Shown piece by piece: positions 33,030-43,959 of a DNA stretch of 64,000 bases (its first letter is position 1; each line of letters opens with the position of its first letter). The stretch is from positions 125,001 through 189,000 of the forward strand of contig CAJHNH020002668.1 in NCBI GenBank assembly GCA_905116865.2. Direction: 5' to 3'. The notes under the pieces are model-generated. The model did no database searches and was not told where the DNA came from. It saw only the letters and a list, made by a program, of their open reading frames with translations. Origin of the DNA: Candidula unifasciata. Lineage: Eukaryota; Mollusca; Gastropoda; Stylommatophora; Geomitridae. A program made the translations under genes and the position numbers.

Positions 33030-34394
33030 AATCGTTTACGTTTATTTGTGTGCAAGAAGCTGGAACTCCAAAGGATACCTCTAAACAAACAGAGACCCAC
33101 TGCAATCAGGCGAGCTGACACAGAAGAAACATACCCCCCCCCCCCCACCGCCACCCTTTAAAAGGCAGTTGTCGTGTTATGTTGTGGTTTACAGCTAAGC
33201 TGCAGCTTCAGGCTCAGCACATCTGATTACAGCTAACCCTTAATAAGAAGCCTTTTTTGACAGGGAGGCAGTTTTGGTCTACCCCCTCCCGCCCCCATCA
33301 CCCTGCCCAGCATAGCACCCTGGATCCTACACAGGAAGGAATTCAATAAAATATGTGGTCAGTAACATACAGGCTGCCTTTATTTCCCATGATGATTCCT
33401 GGTACCTATTTAAACTGGTTGACCTGATAGTTCAAGTCTGTGACAAAATTTTCATCATTTGGGATTCGAACCAAATTATTTTGAGAAAAACACTTAATTT
33501 GTAGTTTTACTTTTCATTTGACTTTGAATTATCCTGTTATTTTCTTTTGTAATATTTTTTTTGCAGAAGCTGATGGTGAAAACCAAGTTTAGGAAAATAT
33601 GGATTAAAAACCTGTCAGTAGACAGCTCATTGTGTCTAAATATGTGATCAGGGATTTGCCAAGAACATGATTTTTCTTTGAAGTCTAATGTTCAGAATGG
33701 AGTATATTCATTACTAAATAATAATGTATCTGGATATACAACGTGAAAGTGTTGAGATTTATTGTGAAAGCAGATTTTAACTAAGCTGATCTCAGACATT
33801 GTTTTTGTTTGAAGGTGAAAAGCAGTATTAGTTTGTGTGGAATTTAAACTGACAGAGAAAAGTATACTTTGTATTGGATTGAAAAGTAAATATTAAGCAT
33901 ACTTACACCTTATGCAAATATGGACTAGAATAGGGAAAAGAAAACACTGTGTTGATTTTGAAGACATTAAGCAAACTTTGAGCTAAATTGTAATAATGTG
34001 GGAAATTGAACTGATAAACAAAACTAGACAATTTATTGATTCTTAAGCATACCATGTTTGAAAACAAACCATTTGCTGAAATTACGCTGCATGTTTTCTA
34101 CTTGTCTGATGTTGAAAGTAACATTTGTAATGGCAACATAAAATATCTAGTTAAATTATAAATCAGTATAGAACATTAGACACTTTAATTTCTAAAAGCA
34201 ATTTTTACAGTAGTCAGTGGACCAAGATGTGAGAAGTGAATTGTCTTTATTTAGGAGCAGATGAATGTAAGCCAAAGTTATCTAAAGTTTTTAGAAACCT
34301 TTAGTAAACTAAAAATTAGATGCTGAAAAGAATTGTTTTTCATGGACGATGAATTGTTTTGTTTTGTAATTGCTTGCAGCTTCTAGTTTTTCAT
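33030..34394. other. 5' flank of the spectrin-repeat gene; one SINE-A
   Basis: Contains a SINE-A (33345-33480, -). The remainder is AT-rich, without a match elsewhere or a convincing frame. Upstream non-coding exons could lie here. Confidence 0.5.
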
Positions 34395-34815
34395 ATGCAA
34401 GTGTGCTTTTCCATACGGCCTGAAGTAAGATGGACCGGATTACCTCAGCAGTATTTTAAAATAAAAATATCATTGTGTTGGGTTATATTTCGTTCAACAA
34501 ATATGTAATTCATCACCACCTGGAATCAGATGGATTTAACTGGGTCAGCTTTATTTTAAGTGTATGTTTCATACAACAAAAGTGTGATTTCACACACTTT
34601 AAAGTAAGGTGGACTGGATCACAACAGCTATATTTAAAAAAAGAAAGATATGGTTGTGTTGGATTATTCTCCATACAACAAATACATTTCATACAACCTG
34701 ACATAGGATAGATTGAACTGTATGTACTACCTTAAGTCAGATAGAATGGACTGCATCAAGAGTATCTTTACAATTTAACGTGTGACTGTGTTGGGTTGTG
34801 TTTCATACAACAATA
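34395..34815 (+). repeat. Degenerate ~100-bp tandem repeat before the first exon
   Basis: About four imperfect units containing TGTGTTGGGTT, TTTCATACAACA, AAGTAAGATGGA and a CAGCAGTATTTTAAA-like block. It ends some 70-90 bp before the putative first coding exon. Confidence 0.65.
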
Positions 34816-34901
34816 AAGACAGATGAATCTTAGGTGCCATGTTGGAAGGTTGTTGAGGAATTGAGCAAGATTTTGGTTGCAGAACAGATTTTGCTGGTGC
34901 A

Positions 34902-35285
34902 ATGTTTTTGCCAGCATGCATTGAGGAAATGGGGGAGACTGAGAATTATACAGATGCCAGGTTTTCGGACAATGATTTCTACCTTACTGAATCAGAGGCA
35001 TCAAAGAAAGCCAGTTTGGCATATACTGATAAAGAATCTGAAGACAAATATGAGACAGGGGTAACATTAATTGATGGCTTTGTAGATCTACTGCAAAATA
35101 AGTTGCGTACAGATGCCTCGACTAATACAATCAGTTCAAAAACATGCGCAAAGTACCCTTCCAGTACAGCTAGCAGCAGCCCAACTGGCACACTTACTCC
35201 ACTGGAACAACAGAATGAGTTATGGCAAGCCATAGGATCACTGGATATCTTTCTTGCTGATAAAGATATTATTGAAGCTTGTGAG
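34902..35285 (+). CDS. Spectrin-repeat protein gene, exon A (first visible)
   Basis: 128 codons from ATG at 34902 to GAG followed by the splice donor GTAAGT (35286), phase 0. There is an in-frame TGA at 34854, so either translation starts here or a splice acceptor lies between (TTTTGGTTGCAG at 34871-34882 is possible). The product is acidic and Ser/Thr-rich (EEMGETENYTDARFSDND ..., then a poly-Ser/Thr linker). It ends in a helical LEQQNELWQAIGSLDIFLAD segment that may be a partial helix of the first repeat. Identity beyond spectrin-repeat superfamily is open: nesprin-like and AKAP6-like scaffolds have this kind of layout. Confidence 0.75.
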
Positions 35286-35354
35286 GTAAGTAAAGTTAAC
35301 TTTGAAGAACTTTTTTTCTTAAAATATAATTTATTAGGCATGTACATGTAGTTA

Positions 35355-35900
35355 TCGTCATCATCATCAAGTGCCTTGCTGACTGATGTGGGTGATCATT
35401 CCTCTCCACAGTCTGCGAACTTTAACAGCATGTATCAGTTCATGTGTTGTCCCCCCCTCTATACCATGTCAAAAGGCAGTCAAGAATTGCCTTGCATTGT
35501 CTTCTTCCGTCTCTTTTTTCTATAGATCTTTCCAGTTGTCTCAACAGATACCATTTTCCTTTTTCTCGTAACATGACCCAAAAAAATGATGACTTATCTT
35601 TTTATCCTGTCTGTGATATTTTTGTATTCAAACTCTCACCTTTTTCAAAACACTTGGTTCGCTTTTTTGTTTTGTTTTGTTGTTGTTGCTATCCAAGGTG
35701 TTTTAAGGATTCTTCTGTAAAACCATATCTCCGAGGGCCTCAGGAAATTGTTTCGCATGTGTTAAGGATGAGTATAGAAATCTAAGTATCTAGGCACATG
35801 GATAACATCCAATAGAAGATTATCACAGAGATAAAGAACAGAATAGGACAGCCCAAAACTGAATTTTATCAAATAAAGAATATTTTATGCAATAATCCAT
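35355..35900 (-). pseudogene. LINE-b copy with 5' inversion, in intron A-B
   Basis: 35355-35760 is a - strand LINE-b 3' end with (ATC)n, the complement of the GAT tail, at 35355-35370. From about 35768 to 35900 the sequence switches to the + strand and matches the more upstream LINE-b segment (STRAIGHT order KFRYLGTWIT...ITEIRNRIGQ). The 5' ends of the two pieces face each other, as in the copy at 27293-27962. Confidence 0.8.
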
Positions 35901-36299
35901 GCCATTAGAGATGAGAAAAAGAATTTTTACATTCAATGTGGGTTAAACAAAGCAAATATAACATTGCTAAATCCAACATTATGTTTCACAATGGTGACAC
36001 AAGGATACATGCTGTTACTGAAGAAAACTTGCACCATACTCAGAATTTCTTCTTTGTGTTCACCTTTAAAATTGCAGTTGGTGCGTAATGTTGTGGTTTA
36101 CAGTTAGGCTGTGATATGTGTGCCTTTTGACCCAGCACATTCGGTTTCAGCAAGCCCCTAATTAGTTACCTTTTATGGTATGCTTCTTGGGGGACATATA
36201 CATGCTTGTTAATGGGGTGTTGGTCTACTCTCCCCCCCCCCCCCCCCCCCTCTCCCACTCATGGGGACTCTGAATCCATATGGGAAATAAACAACAACT

Positions 36300-36560
36300 G
36301 CTCATGCTTTTATGTGTTGTTTGCATTCCTCGGCTGTAAACTCCCACAGAAAGTCCTGGTTGTTCATCCATGTCTGGACTTTAGCATTGTTCCAGAACCT
36401 AAGTTTTGCATGTGTATCAGTTTTACAGATCTGGCTTATTTGTATACAGACTGTTGGTTCCTTGCCTCTCAGGCAGACGCACTCTGACTTCGAAGGAAGC
36501 TGTCAATGAGATGACTCTTATGACAAAGGGGCCCCAGAACCCATACAGGGAATCTGTGTG
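36300..36560 (-). mobile_element. SINE-C, old copy with C-tract, in intron A-B
   Basis: Diverged SINE-C (GTAAACTCCCACAGAAAGTC at its tail side). The related C-tract at 36232-36250 sits just upstream, next to a second SINE-C head-like end (CTCATGGGGACTCTGAATCC). Confidence 0.65.
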
Positions 36561-36951
36561 TTAATATTACATCCCTGTGCAAACAACTGAACTTCTGAAT
36601 TACAGTAAAGTTAATCAGTATAATTTGTCCATCATAGCTGAATCATTTTCTTCATTTTGGCTGTTAGAAATATGGGATAAAAACCCAACCTTTGAAGCAG
36701 ATCTTTACACCTTTAATCACTTTTAATCTACAACACTAGAATTTATTCTCTTTTAACTTTTTGAGTCCCAGGGGGTTTAGCATCACAGGCCCAAGGGGTA
36801 GTCAAGAAAGACGTAAAATCAGCGCATCTTGTGCTCGTTGGGCTTCTAGGTAGGAATCTATGAACGTGTGATGCATTCCTTGGGAGTCAAAAAGTTAATG
36901 TTTCCTTTGACAAATTTAAACTTTATTTTCTGTTATAATGTTTGTTCTCAG

Positions 36952-37125
36952 AAATCAAATGAGGATCATTATCATTTGGGCAGTGATAATGATTTACTTG
37001 GCACACCTTCTGTTTCATTGGTGGAGTTCCTGCAGCAGTACAAGGAGCTCACTGATTGGCTGAAACAGGTTAAGGAGATAACTCACAGAGATATTGCCTG
37101 CTTGTCAGAGAAATATCTTCACCTG
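36952..37125 (+). CDS. Spectrin-repeat protein gene, exon B
   Basis: 58 codons, phase 0 at both ends. The acceptor is TTTGTTCTCAG (36941-36951) and the donor CTG/GTCAGT (37126). The encoded segment LVEFLQQYKELTDWLKQVKE has the helix A signature of a spectrin repeat: heptad Leu spacing with the conserved Trp. The reading frame from exon A continues without a stop. A 17-bp minisatellite begins about 8-11 bp after the donor. Confidence 0.85.
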
Positions 37126-37133
37126 GTCAGTGG

Positions 37134-38975
37134 CATTTGTTTGATGTTGACTGTTGTTTGATGTTGACTGTTGTTTGATGTTGACTGTTGTTTGATGTTG
37201 ACTGTTGTTTGATGTTGACTCTTATTTGATGTTGGCTGATGTTTGATGTTGGCTGTTGTTTGATGTTGACTGTTGTTTGATGTTGGCTCTTATTTGATGT
37301 TGGCTGATGTTTGATGTTGGCTGTTGTTTGATGTTGACTGTTGTTTGATGTTGGCTCTTATTTGATGTTGGCTGATGTTTGATGTTGGCTGTTGTTTGAT
37401 ATTGGCTGTTGTTTGATGTTGGCTCTTATTTGATGTTGGCTGATGTTTGATGTTGGCTGTTGTTTGATGTTGACTGTTGTTTGATGTTGACTGTTGTTTG
37501 ATGTTGACTGTTGTTTGATGTTGGCTCTTATTTGATGTTGGCTGATGTTTGATGTTGGCTGTTGTTTGATATTGGCTGTTGTTTGATGTTGGCACTTATT
37601 TGATGTTGGCTGATGTTTGATGTTGGCTGTTGTTTGATATTGGCTGTTGTTTGATGTTGGCTCTTATTTGATGTTGGCTGATGTTTGATGTTGGCTGTTG
37701 TTTGATGTTGACTGTTGTTTGATGTTGACTGTTGTTTGATGTTGACTGTTGTTTGATGTTGACTGTTGTTTGATGTTGACTGTTGTTTGATGTTGGCTCT
37801 TATTTGTTGTTGGCTGATGTTTGATGTTGACTGTTGTTTGATGTTGGCTGTTGTTTGATATTGGCTGTTGTTTGATGTTGGCTCTTATTTGATATTGGCT
37901 GATGTTTGATGTTGGCTGTTGTTTGATGTTGACTGTTGTTTGATATTGGCTGTTATTTGATGTTGGCTGTTGTTTGATGTTGACTGTTGTTTGATATTGG
38001 CTGATGTTTGATGTTGGCTGATGTTTGATGTTGGCTGATGTTTGATGTTGGCTGTTGTTTGATGTTGACTGTTGTTTGATGTTGGCTGTTGTTTGATATT
38101 GGCTGTTGTTTGATGTTGGCTCTTATTTGATGTTGGCTGATGTTTGATGTTGGCTGATGTTTGATGTTGACTGTTGTTTGATATTGGCTGTTGTTTGATG
38201 TTGGCTCTTATTTGATGTTGGCTGATGTTTGATGTTGGCTGATGTTTGATGTTGGCTGTTGTTTGATATTGGCTGATGTTTGATGTTGGCTCTTATTTGA
38301 TGTTGGCTGATGTTTGATGTTGGCTGTTGTTTGATGTTGGCTCTTATTTGATGTTGGCTGATGTTTGATGTTGGCTGTTGTTTGATGTTGACTGTTGTTT
38401 GATATTGGCTGATGTTTGATGTTGGCTGATGTTTGATGTTGGCTGATGTTTGATGTTAGCTGTTGTTTGATGTTGACTGTTGTTTGATGTTGGCTGTTGT
38501 TTGATATTGGCTGTTGTTTGATGTTGGCTCTTATTTGATGTTGGCTGATGTTTGATGTTGGCTGATGTTTGATGTTGACTGTTGTTTGATATTGGCTGAT
38601 GTTTGATGTTGGCTGTTGTTTGATATTGGCTGTTGTTTGATGTTGGCTCTTATTTGAATTTGGCTGATGTTTGATGTTGGCTGTTGTTTGATATTGGCTG
38701 TTGTTTGATGTTGGCTCTTATTTGATGTTGGCTGATGTTTGATGTTGGCTGTTGTTTGATGTTGGCTGTTGTTTGATGTTGGCTCTTATTTGATGTTGGC
38801 TGATGTTTGATGTTGGCTGTTGTTTGATGTTGGCTGTTGTTTGATGTTGGCTCTTATTTGATGTTGGCTGATGTTTGATGTTGGCTGTTGTTTGATGTTG
38901 GCTGATGTTCGATGTTGGCTCTTATTTGATGTTGGCTGTTGTTTGATGTTGGTTGTTGTTTGATGTTGCTCACAG
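37134..38975 (+). repeat. 17-bp minisatellite in intron B-C (~108 units)
   Basis: Units TTTGATGTTGRCTNNTN. The variable ends are TGTTG, TGATG and CTTAT, and they recur in higher-order groups of about four units. It starts at the edge of exon B and fills 1.8 kb of intron. Beyond it, up to 39230, related GTTGGCTGTT-type sequence decays. Confidence 0.97.
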
Positions 38976-39295
38976 TTTCATATTTCTATTGGCTGCTGTT
39001 CAAAGTTTTCTGTCAGGTGTTTGTTTGATATTCGTCACTGTTTTCTGTTGTTTTCTATTGCTATTCTTTCTGTTGGCTGTTGTTTTCTGTTGGCTATTGT
39101 TTTCTGTTGGCTATTATTTTATGGCTGCTCTTTGATGTTGGCTGTTATTTCATGTTGCCTGTTTTCATGCAAACTGCTGTCTGCTGTAACACTTTAGCTG
39201 CTGATGTTGACTGTTTCATATTGCTGTCCTTGATTCACGCCAAACGATTCATTGATAATCCTCAAGAAAATCCAGGCCAGTTTCATTAGACAACA

Positions 39296-39820
39296 GTGGA
39301 TTCTCTCATTAAATGCATCACACAAAACTTGCCTAACCTTTGTCTTTGTACAAGGTTATGCGGGTGTTCCAGACAATCAGATTATCTGGCAGACCAGGCA
39401 GTTACCATGACTGGCCCAGCACTGGCCAGGAGCTATGTTATTGGTGCCATGGGAGATGCATATTGCAAAGAAGATCAGGACAACAAGCGGGACTTAGTAT
39501 CCCTGTCCAGGCTGGTGGACATGAGGCTGCAATCTGGAGCAGTCATTTTGCACAGAATGGACGTAATCAGTCATTTTGCTCTTGTGGAGCTACTAAAGAG
39601 ATCAGATAACCTATGGATCTGTTCAGAGTTCCCACCAAAACAGGGGATAGAGATTCAAACCATTTGTAGGGCTGGGGCACAGAAGCAAAAAGAAAACAAT
39701 TGGGGCGTAATTTCAAACCCCTTACAATTTCTTTGCCAAGGGAAGGCTCAAATTTTGTTTAATTGCTGTGTTAAAAGAGAGATCATTATTATTACTGCTG
39801 CTACTAATATTATGTGCTGA
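39296..39820 (+). other. Unexplained 174-codon open frame in intron B-C
   Basis: The frame is richer in GC than its surroundings and contains LADQAVTMTGPALARSYVIG and LSRLVDMRLQSGAVIL-like segments. I recognise no domain. A possible acceptor (TTTGTCTTTGTACAAG at about 39341-39356) opens a different frame. It could be an exon, an unknown element's coding remnant or chance. Confidence 0.3.
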
Positions 39821-39893
39821 GTGGCAAAAACTGTATAATAATGTATCAGAAATAACATATTATAAATGTTTACTTCAAAAAAGTAACATCGAT

Positions 39894-39904
<11 letters not shown>

Positions 39905-39924
<20 letters not shown>

Positions 39925-40023
39925 GGGGGGGCTGGCTAATCTCGCACCTTTTTTTTTTGGTGGGTCCCTGTGTTGGTTCTGGGATCCCAGTGTCGGGAAA
40001 CAAAAAAATAGACTAACTGCCAC
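39905..40023 (+). mobile_element. G26 tract and SINE-C head fragment
   Basis: 39905-39930 is a run of about 26 Gs. 39965-40023 is a SINE-C head (CCCTGTGTTGGTTCTGGGAT, GAAACAAAAAAATAGACTAAC). Confidence 0.6.
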
Positions 40024-40044
40024 CCTCCTTTTTTTTTCCCTTCT

Positions 40045-40990
40045 TTAACTTCTTCTTATTCTTTTTCTCTTCCACCTTGTACCTCATCAAAGTATCGGGG
40101 GAGATGTAACATTTGTTGATGAGCTCTGTCGAGCACTATTAAGACTGATGTTCATTTCTGTAAGGCTGTTCTTAATGCCATTACACCATCTTTTCTGAGG
40201 TCTTCCATTTGCTCTATACCTGTTGTATCATTTTAGTGTGGCTCACTGTGGCAGATAGTACTTCTATTTTGCTAAGAAACCCTCAGTTTATGGCCTAGAA
40301 AAGTCTCCCGGCAGCTGCTTTTCATGTAGCCAGCTCATTCCTAATACCTCTATTTCAGTCTAATACAACTCCAAGGTATTTGAACTGGTTAACCTGCTCC
40401 AATGCATACTGTACCATCATGATCTGGTGTTTCTTCTGCTCTCTTGAGATCACTATGGTTTTAGTTTTAGAGATACTGATGATCGTCCCTCTCCTTTCAA
40501 GCTCTTCCATCCAGACAAGCAAGTTCGACTGAAGGTGTGCCTCTGATTTAGCTATCAGGGCTGCATCGTCTGCAAATGCTAGCTCTGATATACAGATTGG
40601 TCTCATCTCCCATTACCCTACAAAGTACTTCTTTGTCTTCTCCTTACAGGTTTATTCCTAGCATTCGTCTGATTTTGTGATTTCGTGTTATGTCTTTCCT
40701 TGAAACTCCCGCAGCTCTTTTAAGGCATTTCATCTCTGTTGTCACAATTTTACGTTCATTGGAGGATGTAAGTGTCCACGATTGGCACTGATAGCATAGT
40801 GTTGGCAACAAAATAGTTCTGATAAGATTCACTTTAGTACTCTGGGATATTTGCTTTTGTGTCAACAGGGAAGAGAGTTGTCGCATTCCTTTGACACATC
40901 TTGAGCTAATTTCTCTGTTCAGTTTTCCATTAGATGTGAAAATTGCTCCCAAATACTTAAATTCCTCTGTTTGTCTTAAGGTGTTGTTTT
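40045..40990 (-). pseudogene. Two LINE-a-like RT fragments
   Basis: 40045-40606 (-) carries LAFADDAALIAKSEAHLQSN, then FKYLGVVLD, a stop, and a 3' end with a GAATAAGAAG tail. 40644-40990 (-) carries the later thumb region (GAIFTSNGKLN ... LLPTLCYQCQSWTLT). The second fragment lies upstream of the first on the - strand, the wrong order for one element, so they are two truncated insertions. Confidence 0.75.
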
Positions 40991-41895
40991 TAAAACTTTA
41001 TTTATAAATTGTCTTTCTGCCTTCTTTCAACTATTCTTTAACATAAGCACTAAAAAATTGACTAAATATGAGTATTGCCTGAGAGGCAAGGAATCAATAG
41101 TCTGCTTACAAATAAGAGAGGTCTGTATAACATGTGTGCACACATAACTTAAAGTTCACCACGTGAACCTGACGATTATTAAGTAACAAGTAGTTCATTT
41201 GGTGTCTGAACACTTTAAAGCTCAGTTGGCATAGTGTGCTTCTTTCTGAGGTTGAGTGGTGTGATGCCTAGTGCAACTCCCATTGCCTCCTTTCCTGTTC
41301 CTTTGCCAGCACCCATAATGGCTGTCAGTGCTTGACACTGAATGCTATCAAGCTTACTTTTGCTGACCTCTGATGCTGAATCATAAACTACACTTCCGTA
41401 TTCCAATTTACCCCTCACGCATGCTTTGTAGAATTGCAGTAGGGTGATTTGGTGTGCTCCCCATCTATTTCCTTTAATCATTCTCAATATTATTGTACTA
41501 TTTGCACTTTAGTACTAGTTCATCGATGTGCTTGTTTCAGGTCATTTGTTCGTCCGTGTCACACCTAGGAACTTTGTGTTTGTTTTCCTTTGTTTTGTTC
41601 TACCATTGATTTGGATTCTAGTTTCACTGGGTTCTTCTTCTTCTTCTTTGCGTTCGGTTTCGTATGCTCAGATCAGACCATCAGGTGGGTTGCCTCTATG
41701 AACTCGCATGTCAGCTGCAGGTCCTGCATGGTTCCCCATAGCTTGCTCTGCACACTTTGCTCTTGAGGCCAGGTGTCTTTTCGAAGTTACATGTAGAGTG
41801 GGCAGGTCTGCAAAATGTTCTCAGGTGTTTGGGGTCGTGTTTGACAGGCACACTGCGGGGACTGTACAATCTTTATTTTATGCATGTGGTAGTTG

Positions 41896-43204
41896 TAGAA
41901 GGAAAGGGTACAAACAATGCCATATACATCCTAAGGACATTGTCAGAAAGAGCTATAGAAGTAAAGACTGATTTGTACATATGCTTCATAGACTATACAA
42001 AAGCATTTGACTGTGTGAAGCATGAAGAAGTAATCAGACTGTTAGAAAAATTAAACATTGATGGGAAAGATCTATAAATAATAAAGAATATGTATTGGCA
42101 GCAAACAGCAGCTATAAGAATTAACAACTATTTAGGTACATTTCAAAGCATAAAGAGGGGCGTACGACAAGGATGTGTACTGTCACCTGATTTGTTTTCG
42201 ATATACAGTGAATATATAATGAGAGCTTTAATTTGTATGCCCGGAATTGTGGTTGGTGGGCACAATATAAACAATTTACGTTATGCTGATGACACAGTCT
42301 TGATAGCAACAAGTCAGAAAGAACTACAGGAAATGATAGACATTGTGGTGTTAGAAAGTGGAAGAATGGGCCTCAGTTTGAATAATGGGAAGACAGAAGT
42401 AATGGTGGTATCAAAGAAACGAATTATTCCTAAGTAATCCTAATCTGGTAATCCTAGTTTCAGCATCATAGCAAACGGGTCACCCCATTGTTGCTCCGCT
42501 CCTGTGCCAACGAAAAACACAGTGTCACACCATGCACTCAACTCAGAAGCTGGGTGACGATTTCTAAGTTTCTAAGTGTGTAATTAAAGTTGATGGTGTT
42601 ATTTTAGGACAAGTACAGAAATTTAGGTATCTGGGCACATGGATAACATCAGATGGAAGATGCATAACTGAGATAAGAAACAGAATTGGACAGGCAAAAA
42701 CTGCATTTTATAAAATGAAAAACATCTTGTGCAATATATCTTTGTCATTGAGAGTTAGAAAAAGAATTCTTGCTTGCTACATACATCCAGTTTTAACATA
42801 TGGCTGTGAATCCTGGACAATTGGTAGGTAGGCCAAACAATTTCTGGAGGCCTCGGAGATGTGGTTTACAGAAAAATGCTTAGAATACATTGGACGGCCA
42901 AAAAGAGCAACCAAGAGGTTTTAAAAGAGGCGGGAGCCCGAAAAAAACTTATCACAGACATCAGAAGGAGACAGTCATAATTTTTCGGCCATGTTATGAG
43001 AAGAGGGAAAATAGAACATGTTGTGACCACTGGAAAGATATGTGGAAGGAGAGAAAGAGGAAGACAACGAGAGAAGATTCTCGACAGTCTTGTTGCGTGG
43101 CATGGAGGTGTGTCGGCACATGAACTGATACATGCTGCAGGAGATCACAGATTGTGGAGAGGCATGATCGTCCACGCCAGTCGGCAAGGCACCTGATGAT
43201 GATT
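41896..43204 (+). mobile_element. LINE-b inserted in LINE-e, 7-bp TSD
   Basis: The best LINE-b copy: FIDYTKAFDCVKHEEVIRLL, RGVRQGCVLSPDLFSIYSE, the catalytic LRYADDTVLIAT, KTEVMVVSKKR, FRYLGTWITSDGRC and TYGCESWTIG. It has stops and a frameshift after 42830. The tail is (GATGAT)n at 43194-43203. The TSD GTAGTTG at 41889-41895 and 43205-43211 marks the insertion, and removing it restores the LINE-e frame (RLNYHMHK). Confidence 0.88.
42435..42568 (+). mobile_element. Short repeat inserted in LINE-b
   Basis: A deleted copy of the repeat at 32540-33025. Flanks TTCCTAAG (42427-42434) and TTTCTAAG (42569-42576) are near-identical 8-mers. Removing it restores the LINE-b frame ...IIPK-CVIKVDG. It is the innermost layer of the nest. 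Confidence 0.75.
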
Positions 43205-43312
43205 GTAGTTGAGCCTGCAGTGTCCTGTTCGTAGACGGAAAATTGTTGTATGTTGCTTTCTGTTGAGTCTGCTGATGGGGTCTTGTGGATGTTTACTGTT
43301 GGTTTGTTCTCT

Positions 43313-43834
43313 TCACAATCCCTGGTATTTTCCTTTGATAAGTGTTCTGATTTCTGGTAATGACAATAAATGGGCGTGTTGTTTCTTCTTTGTTCCATTT
43401 TTTGCAAGTCTGTCTGCTAACTCATTTCCTGGTATGCCGCAGTGAGCCAGGATCCACTGGAGAACAATTTGATTGTTTTCTGTGAGTCTGTTTAGCTGAC
43501 GGATCAGTTCTCTTTCCATGTTATCTCGTGGATCCCTATGAGTCGTCTGGAGGACTGACATGCAGTCACAAAGGAAAACAATTTTGCTGTTTTTAATTTT
43601 CCTTTTCCCACGCACTTTGGCTGAATCAATAATTGCTTGCTGCTCTGCTCTGAAGTTTGATGAGAGTTTTCTGGAGGCGCATGACGTTTCTACTGTGGAC
43701 CCATCTTGCAGCATGATGACCGATCCAGCTGCTTCATTTTTGTCTGCTGCCTCCAATGATCCATCGGTGTAAACGTGTGTCCATTCGGGTTTTGGATAAC
43801 AGTTGTAGACATGTTCAAGGGTCACTGGGTTCAA
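43313..43834 (-). CDS. RNase H domain of LINE-e (retroelement)
   Basis: A 173-codon open frame holding a complete type I RNase H core. In frame numbering: Asp24 in VYTDGS, Glu64 in NFRAEQQA, Asp90 in FLCDCMSVL, His131 and Asp141 in HCGIPGNELADRLAKNG. All four acidic catalytic positions are kept, unusually good for this window. It would cut the RNA strand of the RNA:DNA hybrid during LINE replication. There is no RT upstream because the copy is 5'-truncated; the first few codons extend into the LINE-f flank and TSD. The frame closes shortly after the domain. Confidence 0.9.
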   Translation of the reverse strand: MNPVTLEHVYNCYPKPEWTHVYTDGSLEAADKNEAAGSVIMLQDGSTVETSCASRKLSSNFRAEQQAIIDSAKVRGKRKIKNSKIVFLCDCMSVLQTTHRDPRDNMERELIRQLNRLTENNQIVLQWILAHCGIPGNELADRLAKNGTKKKQHAHLLSLPEIRTLIKGKYQGL

Positions 43835-43959
43835 AAAGTTGATTCCTAAAGTTTAATACCATGCTAGCAGTTTTATCAGCATTTGTTTTAAATCCCTATT
43901 TTTTCCGATTCCGGATCTCCTGTGTGAGAGATTCTAGCTGCTCCATACAACACAACAGC

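Larger units (their letters stand above)
41635..43821 (-). mobile_element. LINE-e inserted in LINE-f, 11-bp TSD
   Basis: - strand element from 43821 to the (GAA)n tail at 41635. The TSD TCACTGGGTTC is at 41624-41634 and 43822-43832. It contains an RNase H domain (43313-43820), a C-terminal IFRLRTGHCRLNY region and a Cys-rich CACQTRPQTPENILQTCPLY end. It is interrupted by LINE-b at 41896-43204. Its last bases, GAACGCAAAGAAGAAGAAG, equal the SINE-C end. Confidence 0.88.
41215..43950 (-). pseudogene. LINE-f RT remnant, split by nested insertions
   Basis: Outer layer of the nest. On the - strand, 43950-43833 encodes EQLESLTQEIRNRK and, after a stop, KTASMVLNFRNQLF. 41623-41215 encodes EPSETRIQING, RTNDLKQ and then the thumb FYKACVRGKLEYGSVVYDSA. 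The two halves become continuous when 41635-43832 is removed, using the TSD TCACTGGGTTC. It is dead (stops), 5'-truncated and lies inside intron B-C. Confidence 0.8.

Noticed and set aside
40355..40952. One continuous LINE-a-like copy
   Set aside because: The thumb fragment lies upstream of the catalytic fragment on the - strand, the wrong order, so they are two truncated copies.
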